Assembly (NCBI RefSeq): GCF_044357945.1
Contig: NZ_CP076563.1
Coordinates: 434,001-498,000 of the forward strand
DNA from: QAND01 sp003150225
GTDB lineage: Bacteria > Bacillota > Clostridia > Christensenellales > QAND01
Length of the DNA stretch: 64,000 bases
Reading direction: 5' to 3'
Position numbers and translations under genes: made by a program. Shown in pieces: positions 32,138 to 41,866 of the stretch; position 1 is the stretch's first letter; each line of letters begins with the position of its first letter. Below the pieces are notes generated by a model. It saw only the letters and a list, made by a program, of their open reading frames with translations. It had not been told where the DNA came from and ran no database searches.

Positions 32138-33322
32138 TTACTCCTGTTCCTCCAAAGAGGTCTCTTCAGAGGGGATCTCCTCCCCTTCCGCGTCATACTG
32201 TTCTTCGTAATCCTGGGCTTCCTGGGCGGCCAAGGCCTCCTCTTCCTGCTGCTTTGCGAGCTCTTCAAAGATTTCCTGGGCCTGGGATTGATTCTTTATG
32301 TCGATCTTCCAACCAGTCAGACGGGCCGCTAGTTTAGCGTTGATGCCCCGCACGCCGATGGCAAGAGATAGCTGGTTGTCCGGTACAATAACCTTGGCGA
32401 TCTTCTCCGCCTCGTTGACCTGGACCATAATCACCTTTGCCGCTGACAGGCTGTTGGCGATAAACTCAATGGGATCCGTGGAATAAGGGATGATATCGAT
32501 CTTTTCCCCCTGTAGTTCCGAAACGATGCGTTCCACCCGGCTTCCCTTTTGGCCCACGCAGCTCCCCACGGGGTCCACCTGAGGATCGGTGGAAAACACT
32601 GCCACCTTGCTCCGCACGCCGGGCTCCCGGGACACAGCCTTAATCTGCACCACACCGTCCATAATCTCGGGTACCTCCAGCTCAAAAAGCCGCTTGATGA
32701 TCTCCCGGTTCTTACGGCTGACAATGACGCTGGTATCCCGGTTTCGCGCATCCCGATCCACCTTTAGAACGTAGACCTTCAGCCGGTCTCCAGGCGTATA
32801 AACCTCGCCGGGCACCTGCTCGGATACCGGCAACAGGCATTCGCTGCGGCCCAGCTCCAGAAATACGTTGCCGTTTTCCACCCGGCGCACCACGCCGGTC
32901 ACGACCTCCTGTAATTTCCCGGAAAATTCATCATACAGTATCTGCCGCTCCGCGTCTTTTATTCTCTGCAACACCACCTGTTTGGCGGTCTGCGCAGCAA
33001 TCCGTCCAAAGCTCTTGGGGGTAGCGAGGGTTTCCACCTCGTCTCCCAGCTCCCCGGGATGGCCCAGGGCCCGGGCGTCCTTCTGATAAATGTGCAGCAG
33101 CGGATCATATTCCTCGAAATCATCGGGAACCACTTCCCGCACGGAATAGACGTTAAAAACGCCCGTCTCCTTGTCGATTTCAGCCCGGACATTGCCCTCC
33201 GTGCTGTAATGGTTCCGGTAAGCTTTCTTCAAGGCCTCCTCGATGGCCTCAAACAAGATCTCCCGGTCGATTCCCCGTTCCCGCTCGATGGCTATAATCG
33301 CTTCGATAAGCCCTTCGTTCAT
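32138..33322 (-). CDS. nusA: Transcription elongation factor NusA
   Basis: 394 residues: N-terminal RNA polymerase-binding domain (about 1-130), S1 domain (about 135-200), two KH domains (about 205-345, with GSCVGQKGSRVERIVSEL and LAIGVRGINAKLAARLTGWKIDI), and a Glu/Gln-rich acidic tail. No extra C-terminal AR domains, as usual in Firmicutes. It follows rimP by 14 bases. Confidence 0.96.
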   Translation of the reverse strand: MNEGLIEAIIAIERERGIDREILFEAIEEALKKAYRNHYSTEGNVRAEIDKETGVFNVYSVREVVPDDFEEYDPLLHIYQKDARALGHPGELGDEVETLATPKSFGRIAAQTAKQVVLQRIKDAERQILYDEFSGKLQEVVTGVVRRVENGNVFLELGRSECLLPVSEQVPGEVYTPGDRLKVYVLKVDRDARNRDTSVIVSRKNREIIKRLFELEVPEIMDGVVQIKAVSREPGVRSKVAVFSTDPQVDPVGSCVGQKGSRVERIVSELQGEKIDIIPYSTDPIEFIANSLSAAKVIMVQVNEAEKIAKVIVPDNQLSLAIGVRGINAKLAARLTGWKIDIKNQSQAQEIFEELAKQQEEEALAAQEAQDYEEQYDAEGEEIPSEETSLEEQE

Positions 33323-33336
33323 GCTGTTCCTCCCAC

Positions 33337-33807
33337 TTAAAACCGAATATACGGCCGAATCCTGGCGATATCCTTTTGTTGCAACAATAGGGTCCCGCCC
33401 TCCTCCAGCATGAGGGTGACGGTCCCCGCCTCTTCATCATAGGCAGCCAGCGTACCAATCACGTGTTTGGTTCCCTCCACAGCCCGGTAAAGGCTGGCCT
33501 CCACCTCGGTATCCATAGCCCGCCGGAAATCCGCCGGCGTCTTCAGAGGGCGATCCGCCCCAGGGGAGGAAACACAGAGAAAATAGGCGTCAGAAATGGG
33601 GTCCAGTTCTTCAATAATGGGGTCGATCTCCTGGGATACCCGCTCACAGTCGGCGATAAACACGCCGCCCTCCTTGTAGATATAAACGTAAAGGGTCTGG
33701 CTGGGCCCCTCCCGTTTGATTTCTACGTCCACCAGTTCAAACCCCAGGCCCTCAATGGCTGGCTGAACCGCCTGCCGGATCAAATCCGTCTTCTTGGACA
33801 ATCTCAT
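33337..33807 (-). CDS. rimP: Ribosome maturation factor RimP
   Basis: 156 residues; 30S assembly factor. Contains LGFELVDVEIKREGPSQTLYVYI and FLCVSSPGADRPLKTPADF, the SSPGxdRPL signature. Start at MRLSKK; a TTG four codons upstream is possible. First gene of the nusA-infB block, 43 bases from the predicted transcription start. Confidence 0.94.
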   Translation of the reverse strand: MRLSKKTDLIRQAVQPAIEGLGFELVDVEIKREGPSQTLYVYIYKEGGVFIADCERVSQEIDPIIEELDPISDAYFLCVSSPGADRPLKTPADFRRAMDTEVEASLYRAVEGTKHVIGTLAAYDEEAGTVTLMLEEGGTLLLQQKDIARIRPYIRF

Positions 33808-33824
33808 TCCGCCTTTCAATCAGA

Positions 33825-33848
33825 AAGAGCGGGCACGCCCACTCTTTT
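33825..33848 (-). promoter_or_regulatory. Hairpin in the rimP leader
   Basis: AGAGTGGGC-GT-GCCCGCTCT with TTTC after it, lying between the rimP promoter start site and its ATG. It may end cimA read-through or shape the rimP leader; the T-run is short. Confidence 0.5.
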
Positions 33849-33856
33849 CTTTGCTC

Positions 33857-33885
33857 AGTTTAGCACATCCTGGAAAGCATTGCAA
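33857..33885 (-). promoter_or_regulatory. Promoter of the rimP-nusA-infB block
   Basis: Minus-strand TTGCAA (33885-33880), 17-base spacer, TAAACT (33862-33857), in the 84-base gap after cimA. Confidence 0.65.
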
Positions 33886-33891
33886 TAGCCT

Positions 33892-35484
33892 TTATAAAGC
33901 CGTTTGCGGAAGGTTCCCGCACCCTTCCCGCTCGTCCTTGAGAAGCTTGTACTCGATGGAATCCATCAAGGCGATCCAACTGGCGTTGATCACATCGGCA
34001 GAAACACCCACGGTACTCCACGCGGAGGTCCCGTCCCGGGTCTCAATCACCACCCGGACTTCGGAAGCGGTGGCGTTTTGAGAATCCAACACCCGCACCT
34101 TAAAGTCGGTAAGATACATCTCCCTCAGCCGAGGGTAAAACCGCTCCAAAGCCTTCCGGGCAGCATTATCTAGAGCGTTAACAGGGCCATTCCCTTGGGC
34201 TGCGGTGATCTCCACCTCCCCCTTTACCCCAATTTCCATGGTGGCCAGGCATACGCCCTTATGCAGATTTGGTTCCTCCACCAACACTTTAAAGGCGATC
34301 AAGTCAAAGTGCGGGCAGAACAACCCCAGGTTCCGGCGGATCAGCAGCTCCAACGAGGCGTCCGCCCCTTCGAACTGATATCCGTCCAACTCCATCTCCT
34401 TGATGCGCCCCAGCACCTGGGCCACAGCCGGATCTTCCCTCTGGATACCTGGCACCGCCCGTCGCATCCGCTCCCACATGGCTTTACTTCCGGCGATATC
34501 GCTGATGGCGGTCTCCCGATGAGCTCCAACCAGCTCCGGATTGATGTGTTCCATGGCCTCAGGAGCCTTTAAGATGGCATCCACATGCATCCCTGCCTTG
34601 TGATAAAAGGCATGCTTGCCCACATAGGGAACTGTAGGCAGCTCTTTAAGATTTGCGGTTTCAAAAAAAACGGCATTAGCCCGGTATAGATCCCCGATCC
34701 GCTCCTTTGGGATGGTATCGTACCCAAGCTTAAGGGTTAGATCGGCGATCATGGTAAATAGATTGGCATTGCCACACCTTTCCCCACTGCCTCCGATGGT
34801 CGCCTGAAACCCCATGGCGCCCGCCCGGATGGCGGAAATAGTATTGGCATCCGCCATACCGGTATCATTGTGGGTGTGTATACCGATGGGAGACCGGCAT
34901 ACCAGTGCGGCCTCCACCATCTCCTGAATCTCATGGGGAAAACAGCCTCCATTGGTATCGCAAAGATACACGGCGTCCGCTCCGCTGCCGGCGGCCGCAT
35001 GAATGCAGGCCATGGCATACTCGGGGTTATGCTTATATCCGTCAAAGAAATGCTCTCCATCGAAGACCACCTCTTTACCCATCCCCTTTAAGTATCCCAC
35101 CGTATCGGCAATAAGTCCCAGGTTTTCCAAGAGATCCGCTCCCAGAATGCGTTCCACATGATAATCCCAACACTTGCCAAAAACGCAGACCACAGGGGTA
35201 TCGGCAGCCAAAAGCGCTTTGATGTTCTCGTCCTCATAAGGAGGCACTCCTTTGCGGCAGGTGGAGCCAAACGCAGCCAGCTTTGCGTGATGAAGCTCCA
35301 ATCCACGGGCCCGCTGAAAAAACATCGCGTCCTTTTGATTGGCGGCAGGATTGCCCGCCTCAATATAATGGACTCCCAGCCGATCCAGCAGCCGGACGAT
35401 TTTCAGCTTGTCCTCCACCGTCAGCCAAAGGCCGCTGCTCTGGATTCCTTCCCGCAGAGTCGTGTCGTATACCGTAATAGCCAT
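33892..35484 (-). CDS. cimA: Citramalate synthase CimA
   Basis: Condenses pyruvate and acetyl-CoA to (R)-citramalate for threonine-independent isoleucine synthesis. 530 residues; catalytic barrel starts VYDTTLREGIQSSGL, with DGEHFFDGYKHNPEYA and metal site GIHTHNDTGMADANT; a LeuA-type allosteric domain (about 385-515) suggests isoleucine feedback. The DGEHFFDG motif favours CimA over 2-isopropylmalate synthase. It sits 11 bases after polC, a place where rimP usually follows directly. Confidence 0.93.
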   Translation of the reverse strand: MAITVYDTTLREGIQSSGLWLTVEDKLKIVRLLDRLGVHYIEAGNPAANQKDAMFFQRARGLELHHAKLAAFGSTCRKGVPPYEDENIKALLAADTPVVCVFGKCWDYHVERILGADLLENLGLIADTVGYLKGMGKEVVFDGEHFFDGYKHNPEYAMACIHAAAGSGADAVYLCDTNGGCFPHEIQEMVEAALVCRSPIGIHTHNDTGMADANTISAIRAGAMGFQATIGGSGERCGNANLFTMIADLTLKLGYDTIPKERIGDLYRANAVFFETANLKELPTVPYVGKHAFYHKAGMHVDAILKAPEAMEHINPELVGAHRETAISDIAGSKAMWERMRRAVPGIQREDPAVAQVLGRIKEMELDGYQFEGADASLELLIRRNLGLFCPHFDLIAFKVLVEEPNLHKGVCLATMEIGVKGEVEITAAQGNGPVNALDNAARKALERFYPRLREMYLTDFKVRVLDSQNATASEVRVVIETRDGTSAWSTVGVSADVINASWIALMDSIEYKLLKDEREGCGNLPQTAL

Positions 35485-35495
35485 GGTATTCCTCC

Positions 35496-38400
35496 TTATA
35501 GGTCAAACAAAGAAATCTGATCGGATTGAGGCATCCCCACAAGTGTGCCCAATTCCGCCAATTTTTCCAGCAGCGTGCCGTTGAGCCGGGTTCGCTCGGT
35601 CAGGTCATCGATGGTACGGAAGGGAGCTTCCTTCCGGGCCTCCACGATGCTTTCCGCGGCGGATAGTCCCAGCCCCGCAACACTGGTAAATGGCAAGCGC
35701 AAATTATCGCCCTCGGGAAGGAATTTTGTGGCGTCTGATTTATAGAGATCGGGCGCCAGGAAGCCATATCCCCGGAGTACCATTTCATAGGCCACCTCCA
35801 GGTGGGTGTACTCCTTTTCAAACCGGGTGGTCACGTCCGGCCGCTGGGACAGCTCTTTCATCTTATTGACGATGCCTTCCTCCCCTTTTACCAGAGGAGC
35901 GGCATCCAACTCCTCCGCGCGAACGGAGAAGTGAGCGGCGTAATAAGCAAGGGGATAATAAACCTTAAAATAGCCGATCCGGAGAGCAGCCGTCACGTAA
36001 GCGGCGGCGTGAGCCTTGGGGAACATATATTTGATCTTCTTACAGCTATCGATGAACCACTGCGGCACCTGGTTCTGAACCATGGCCGCCTCCATCTCTG
36101 GGCTGAGCCCCTTCCCCTTCCGCACCCGTTCCATAATGGTAAATGACATCAGCGGCTCCACCCCCATTCCAATGAGAGCGATCATAATATCGTCCCGGCA
36201 GCAGATACATTCCCGCAGCGTGGCAACATCATTGCGAATGAGATCCTGGGCGTTGTTGATCCAAACGTCGGTGCCATGGGACAATCCGCTGATACGAATC
36301 AGCTCGCTGACGGTGGTGGGCTGGGTTTCCTCCAGCATACTCCGAACAAAGCTGGTGCCGAATTCCGGTAGGCCAATGGCTCCGGTCTTGCTCTTGTATT
36401 TCTCCGGATCCACCCCCAAAGCCGTGTTTTCGCGAAAAACGGACAAGACCTTTTCATCGTTAAGCGGCACGGTGATGGGATCCACCCCCGTAAATTCATA
36501 CAGCCGCTTGATAATAGTCGGGTTATCATGGCCCAGAATATCCAATTTCAACAGCCGGTCATGAAGGGAGCTGAACGCAAAGTGAGTGGTTACGATTCCT
36601 CCCTCGGTCTTATCTGCGGGATGCTGGATAGGGGTAAACAGGTGTACGTCGATATCTTTTGGCACAATGACCATCCCCCCCGGATGGCAACCAGTGGTCT
36701 TCTTTACCCCAGTGATACCCCGGGCAAGGCGCTCCACCTCAGCGCGGCTGGCCTGGATTCCGTGTTTCTCCATATAGTTGAGGACATACCCATAGGCTGT
36801 TTTGTCCTTGATTCCAATGATGGTCCCCGCGCGAAACACGTTTTCAGAACCGAATAGCTCCTCCACCTTGGCAAAGGCAGCAGCCTGATTCTCCCCCGAG
36901 AAGTTCAAATCGATATCGGGAACCTTATCCCCTTCGAACCCCAGAAATACCTCAAAGGGGATCTCAAAGCCATCCCGTACAAGGGGTTTCCCACACACGG
37001 GGCATTCCCTTTCCGGTAGATCCACACCGCAATCGCAGCCGAACCGAGCGGTATCGAAATCGCTGTACTGACAGGAAGGGCACCGGTAATGGCTGGGCAG
37101 CGGATTCACCTCGCTGATGCCCATGCAAAAGGCCACAAAGGAACTCCCAACGCTGCCTCGGCTCCCCACGGTATAGCCGGCGTCATTACTGGCTTTCACC
37201 AGATGGTAAGCGCTGGTATAAAGGGTGGAAAAACGGTGTTTGGTAATGGAATGAAGCTCTCGGTCCAGGCGGGCCTGGACCACCTCCGGCAGGGTTTCCC
37301 CATAAACCCGGTGGGCCCCCTCATAGGACACCCGCTCCATGAGCTCGTCAGCCCCCTCCTCCACCGGAAACATTTCCTCATTCGGGAAAGGGCGGAACGT
37401 ATCCTCTATTTCAGCTGCAATGCGGTGCGGATTCTCCACCACCACCGCCCGCCTGGTCTCCTCGTCCAGATACCAGAACTCGTCCAGCATTTCCTGGGTG
37501 GTATGCAGATAGAGGGGAGGCTGGACGTCGGCGTCGGAAAACCCCTGGATATCCATTAGAATCCGGCGATAGTATTCATCCTCTGGCTCAATGAAATGGC
37601 AGTCGCTGGTGGCCACACAGGGAAGCTCCAACTCCTCAGCCAAACGGATGATGGCCTGGTTGATGGCAATCAGATCCTCCTCGCCGTTCACCCAGGTGGA
37701 TTCCCGGCGGTTCCCCACCAAAAAGCGGTTGTTCCCCAGAGGCTGTACCTCCAGATAGTCGTAAAAGGAGGCGATATGCCGCGTATAGGCGTCGTCATAC
37801 CGCTCCAGAATGCAGCGGAATACCTCTCCCTGCTCACAGGCAGAACCAATGAGCAATCCTTCCCGGTGTGCCTGTATAAAGCTCTTTTTAATCAGCGGCC
37901 GTCGATGGAATCCCTTCAGATGGGATTCCGTCACCACCCGGTATAGGTTCATCAGGCCAGTTGGATTCTGGGCCAGTAGGATCACATGATGGCTTGGCAT
38001 TCCATTGGCGCCGTCCAAACCATTGAGGGCAAAACGGGTTTTTGCGCCGTATTCCTCTTGGGCAATGTTCAAAAGCCGGTCCAGTACCCGCGCAGTGGCC
38101 ATGGCGTCATGTACGGCCCGGTGCGCCTGCTCCAAGCGGATATCGAAGTGCTTGCACAGGGCTGATAGATTATATCGGCCCTGTCCTGGAACCAGCATAC
38201 GGGCCAAAGCCAGAGTATCCAGCATACCAGTGTCAAAGGTAAGGCCGTATTCCTTCCCAAGATTCCGTAAAAAAGACACATCGAAGGTGGCGTTATGCGC
38301 GCACAACGGCCGCCCCTTGATGAATCCATCCAGCATCCGGAGGGCCTCCCGCGTATCGGGCGCATCCTTCACCATATCATCGGTGATCCCGGTGATCTCT

Positions 38401-39734
38401 ACCGAACTCCGGGAGATGGGCCGTCCAGGGTTGACAAAGGTATTGAACTCCTCCACGATTTCCCCATTCCGAAGAACGCAGGCGCCGATTTCAATGAGCC
38501 GATCCTCCCGCTTGTCCAACCCCGTTGTCTCCACATCAAAGACCACAAACTCCGATAGGGGACCATCCTCCCCCACATAGCAGAAATCATTGACCATATA
38601 GGCCTCAAGACCATAGATCAGCTTGGTATTGCTGCCGTATTTTTTGTTGGCGCTATCCAGCGCCTCATAGGCATCGGGGTAGGCCTGTACCACTCCATGG
38701 TCGGTAATGGCGATGGCCTCATGGCCAAAACTTGCCGCTCGGGTCACCAGCATAGCCGCGTCGGCCAAACCATCCTGGCTGCTCATCTTGGTATGAGCAT
38801 GCAGCTCTACCCGTTTGATGGGCGCGTCATCCACCCGTCCCGGATCCTCCTCCAAGAGGATATCCCGGGCCATGAGACAGATTTCCTTGCTGCGGGAATC
38901 GTAATCAATGCTCCCGCGGACAAGGGCCTTCCCCTCTCCCGATAGCAGCCGGTTGCACTTGTTCTGAAGTTTGCCATCCACGAATGCCTTGACCACCACC
39001 GTCCCCTTGTTATCGGTCACATTGGCAAGCAGCAGCATTCTGCCGGAATTAAAGGTCTTAATCTCCCCTCCGATCACCTTTCCCTGGATGGTCACCGAGC
39101 CGGATTCCAAGCTTAGGCTGTCGATGGAAGCAATCTGCTTGGGCACAAAGGATTTGCCCAAGATCACACGTCCCTTCTCCTCCTTCTTTGCCCTGCTCTT
39201 CGTGGAAGGCTTTTTATCCACTTTGATACCCGCCGCCGACTGGGGCTTCGAGACTGGCGCCGCAAGCCGGTAACGCGCCGCGTCGATGGAAAAAAGCGGC
39301 AGGTCCCCCTCTTCGGCCACCAGCATCAGCTCCCGGCCCACCGCCGCCGCAAGATGCTGTAGCAGCATAAGGTTGGTCTTGGATTGCAGCACCGGATTAT
39401 CCTCCCGGTTTAGCAATAGAATATGGGAATCCGATACCCCCATCTTCCCCTGCTCCAGTCCCAGAATTAGACCGCCATTTTCCATGGAAACCAGGGTGCA
39501 GAACAGATCCAATACCGTATCGTAGCTGTACGCGGACACGTCAAAATGGACCTGGAGCCCCGGGTCCCGGTCCAATTTGTCCTCCACCATCCGCTTAACC
39601 GCCGCAATATGGGCGGGCAAAACGGGGCACAGAAGCTCAACGGTTACCGTCAAAATTCCTTGAGACCGGCTATACCGCATCTCAACGATTCTTGCTCTAG
39701 CCTCTCCAGCCTCGATGTGCAATTCCTGGTTCAC
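35496..39734 (-). CDS. polC: DNA polymerase III alpha subunit, Gram-positive type PolC
   Basis: Replicative polymerase of low-GC Gram-positives. 1412 residues in the expected order: N-terminal domain, OB fold (about 210-290), PHP domain (ELHAHTKMSSQDG near 310) split by a DEDDh proofreading exonuclease (FVVFDVETTGLD near 398), then a zinc-binding segment (YRCPSCQYSDFD ... CPVCGKPL), palm with PDIDLNFSGE, and fingers/HhH ending ISLFDL. Catalytic Asp pair DIDLN is intact. Length is normal for PolC. Confidence 0.98.
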   Translation of the reverse strand: MNQELHIEAGEARARIVEMRYSRSQGILTVTVELLCPVLPAHIAAVKRMVEDKLDRDPGLQVHFDVSAYSYDTVLDLFCTLVSMENGGLILGLEQGKMGVSDSHILLLNREDNPVLQSKTNLMLLQHLAAAVGRELMLVAEEGDLPLFSIDAARYRLAAPVSKPQSAAGIKVDKKPSTKSRAKKEEKGRVILGKSFVPKQIASIDSLSLESGSVTIQGKVIGGEIKTFNSGRMLLLANVTDNKGTVVVKAFVDGKLQNKCNRLLSGEGKALVRGSIDYDSRSKEICLMARDILLEEDPGRVDDAPIKRVELHAHTKMSSQDGLADAAMLVTRAASFGHEAIAITDHGVVQAYPDAYEALDSANKKYGSNTKLIYGLEAYMVNDFCYVGEDGPLSEFVVFDVETTGLDKREDRLIEIGACVLRNGEIVEEFNTFVNPGRPISRSSVEITGITDDMVKDAPDTREALRMLDGFIKGRPLCAHNATFDVSFLRNLGKEYGLTFDTGMLDTLALARMLVPGQGRYNLSALCKHFDIRLEQAHRAVHDAMATARVLDRLLNIAQEEYGAKTRFALNGLDGANGMPSHHVILLAQNPTGLMNLYRVVTESHLKGFHRRPLIKKSFIQAHREGLLIGSACEQGEVFRCILERYDDAYTRHIASFYDYLEVQPLGNNRFLVGNRRESTWVNGEEDLIAINQAIIRLAEELELPCVATSDCHFIEPEDEYYRRILMDIQGFSDADVQPPLYLHTTQEMLDEFWYLDEETRRAVVVENPHRIAAEIEDTFRPFPNEEMFPVEEGADELMERVSYEGAHRVYGETLPEVVQARLDRELHSITKHRFSTLYTSAYHLVKASNDAGYTVGSRGSVGSSFVAFCMGISEVNPLPSHYRCPSCQYSDFDTARFGCDCGVDLPERECPVCGKPLVRDGFEIPFEVFLGFEGDKVPDIDLNFSGENQAAAFAKVEELFGSENVFRAGTIIGIKDKTAYGYVLNYMEKHGIQASRAEVERLARGITGVKKTTGCHPGGMVIVPKDIDVHLFTPIQHPADKTEGGIVTTHFAFSSLHDRLLKLDILGHDNPTIIKRLYEFTGVDPITVPLNDEKVLSVFRENTALGVDPEKYKSKTGAIGLPEFGTSFVRSMLEETQPTTVSELIRISGLSHGTDVWINNAQDLIRNDVATLRECICCRDDIMIALIGMGVEPLMSFTIMERVRKGKGLSPEMEAAMVQNQVPQWFIDSCKKIKYMFPKAHAAAYVTAALRIGYFKVYYPLAYYAAHFSVRAEELDAAPLVKGEEGIVNKMKELSQRPDVTTRFEKEYTHLEVAYEMVLRGYGFLAPDLYKSDATKFLPEGDNLRLPFTSVAGLGLSAAESIVEARKEAPFRTIDDLTERTRLNGTLLEKLAELGTLVGMPQSDQISLFDL

Positions 39735-39769
39735 GCCCTCTCCCCTATTCCCAAAACGATCACAACACC

Positions 39770-40828
39770 CTACCGTTCTTCGGCCAGCTTTTCAATTTCC
39801 TCCGCCAAAAGATCCACCGCCCGCTCCGCCGGCAGGCGCTGGGGTTTCTCCTCTCCCTTGCGGAACAGCAAAATATCTCCAGCAGCTCCCGCGATGCCGA
39901 TATCCGCATCCCGTGCCTCTCCAGGGCCGTTAACGATGCACCCCATCACGGCCGCTCGGATGGGCGCGGACACGTGGGCAACCCGCTCCTCCAAAGCCAA
40001 GGCCATAGCTTCTACATCGATGGAACATCTGCCGCAGGTGGGGCAGGATACGATCTCCACTCCGGTATCCAGGAGCCCGCAGGATCGAAGGATATCCTTG
40101 CACGCCACGATCTCCCGGGCTGGATCCCCCGACAGGGAAACCCGGATGGTATCCCCGATGCCATCTAGCAAAAGGGACCCGATGCCCACAGCGGATTTTA
40201 CCGTGCCCATCCGCACCGTTCCCGCTTCGGTTACTCCCAGATGCAGCGGGTAATCGGTTCGCTCCGCCAGCATCCGATAGGCTCGAACCATGGTGGGAAC
40301 ATTGCTGCTCTTAACGGCAATAGCAATATCATAAAACGCGCAATCCTCCAGGATGCGCACATGCCCCAAAGCGCTTTCCACTAGCGCCTCAGCGGTGGGA
40401 CCACCGTATTTTCTCAATAGATCGGGCTCCAGGGAGCCCCCGTTGACCCCGATACGGATGGGAACCCCATGCTCCTTGGCGCATGCCACCAGGCTCCGAA
40501 CCCGGTCAGCGCCGCCGATGTTCCCGGGGTTGATCCGCAGCTTCTGAATGCCGTTTTCTACGCTCTGAATGGCTAACCGATGGTCAAAATGGATGTCCGC
40601 TACCAAAGGGATGGGACTCCTGTCCACCAACTCTCGTACTGCCTGGGCGCAACGGGTATCGTAGACGGATACCCGGGCAAGCTGGCAGCCCGCCTCATAT
40701 AGACGCCGGATCTGCGCCGAGGTAGCCTCCACATCCCGGGTATCGGTATTGGTCATGCTTTGAATTACCACCGGGGCCCCGCCACCGATGATCAAATCCC
40801 CCACTCGGATAGACCGTTTGGATGCCAT
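39770..40828 (-). CDS. ispG: 4-hydroxy-3-methylbut-2-enyl diphosphate synthase IspG
   Basis: Penultimate MEP-pathway enzyme. 352 residues: TIM barrel with VIQSMTNTDTRD and INPGNIG, then the iron-sulfur domain with cysteines in SCPTCGRC and GCIVNGPGEARDADIG. Length suits the bacterial two-domain form. It lies between rseP and polC, 6 bases after rseP. Confidence 0.97.
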   Translation of the reverse strand: MASKRSIRVGDLIIGGGAPVVIQSMTNTDTRDVEATSAQIRRLYEAGCQLARVSVYDTRCAQAVRELVDRSPIPLVADIHFDHRLAIQSVENGIQKLRINPGNIGGADRVRSLVACAKEHGVPIRIGVNGGSLEPDLLRKYGGPTAEALVESALGHVRILEDCAFYDIAIAVKSSNVPTMVRAYRMLAERTDYPLHLGVTEAGTVRMGTVKSAVGIGSLLLDGIGDTIRVSLSGDPAREIVACKDILRSCGLLDTGVEIVSCPTCGRCSIDVEAMALALEERVAHVSAPIRAAVMGCIVNGPGEARDADIGIAGAAGDILLFRKGEEKPQRLPAERAVDLLAEEIEKLAEER

Positions 40829-40834
40829 AGGGCA

Positions 40835-41854
40835 TCAACCTCCTAACGAACCAGTAAATAGACCGACGATATCCTGATAGGTCAAAAATACGATGAGCAC
40901 CATTAGTGCCGCCATCCCAATGAGGTGCACCATCCCCTCTTTTTCAGGAGGCACGGGTTTGCCGCGGATGGCCTCTATTAAAACAAACACAAGACGGCCG
41001 CCGTCCAAGGCGGGCAGGGGCAACAGGTTCACTACGCCCAAATTGATGCTCAGCATGGATACCAGACTGACAAGGGATCGGAATCCCACTTGGGCCACGC
41101 TGCCGATGACGCTGATGGTTCCTACCGGTCCCACAACGCCTCCGGCCACCCCACGGCCGGTGATAAGGCCAACGAAGAAAAGGAAGATTTCAACCACCAG
41201 GGCCCAGCACCATGCCACCGCCCGGCCAATGCTTTCAAAAAAACCAAATCGGTGTACGGTATAGGAGGATTGAACCCCGATCAGCTTCACCCCATCCTGG
41301 ACAATAGGTTCGACCTCCATCCCGACCTTCTGCCCGTTCCGGAGCACCACCACATCCACGGTTCCATCCTGGTTCTCCTGAACGTATTTGTTCAAGTCTC
41401 CCGGCAGCAACAGGGTATGCCCATCGATGGAATAGACAATGTCCCCCTCCTGTATTCCCGCGGCGGCGCTGTTGGAGTCAGGAAGAAGTCCCGCTACCGT
41501 AGGCACATTGTCCCCCAGGCCGAACATCAGAAAAAAGGCCAGCAAAAAAGCAAGGATGATGTTGAAAAACGCCCCGGCAAAGATGGTCATAAACCGTTTC
41601 CCCAGAGGCGCGGCGGTTAGGGACCTGGGATCGGAGTTGTTTTCATCCTCCCCCAAAAAGCGGCAAAACCCACCTAGGGGAATTAACCGGATGGAATACT
41701 GGGTCTCTCCCCGTTGCCAGGAGACTACCTTTGGGCCCATACCCACGGCGAATTCCAACACCGCAATACCAGATTTTTTTCCTACGATATAATGGCCAAA
41801 CTCATGGGCTAGGATCAACAGCCCCAGCACCAAAATGGCGATCACAATATACAA
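40835..41854 (-). CDS. rseP: RIP metalloprotease RseP
   Basis: Site-2 membrane protease that cuts anti-sigma and other membrane peptides. 339 residues: first helix holds HEFGHYIVGK (zinc motif near 18), a PDZ domain (about 115-190), and the third-helix motif LPLPALDGGRL (near 283) with the last zinc ligand. Four membrane segments are visible. Conserved order dxr-rseP-ispG. Confidence 0.96.
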   Translation of the reverse strand: MYIVIAILVLGLLILAHEFGHYIVGKKSGIAVLEFAVGMGPKVVSWQRGETQYSIRLIPLGGFCRFLGEDENNSDPRSLTAAPLGKRFMTIFAGAFFNIILAFLLAFFLMFGLGDNVPTVAGLLPDSNSAAAGIQEGDIVYSIDGHTLLLPGDLNKYVQENQDGTVDVVVLRNGQKVGMEVEPIVQDGVKLIGVQSSYTVHRFGFFESIGRAVAWCWALVVEIFLFFVGLITGRGVAGGVVGPVGTISVIGSVAQVGFRSLVSLVSMLSINLGVVNLLPLPALDGGRLVFVLIEAIRGKPVPPEKEGMVHLIGMAALMVLIVFLTYQDIVGLFTGSLGG

Positions 41855-41866
41855 TCAACCGTCTCC

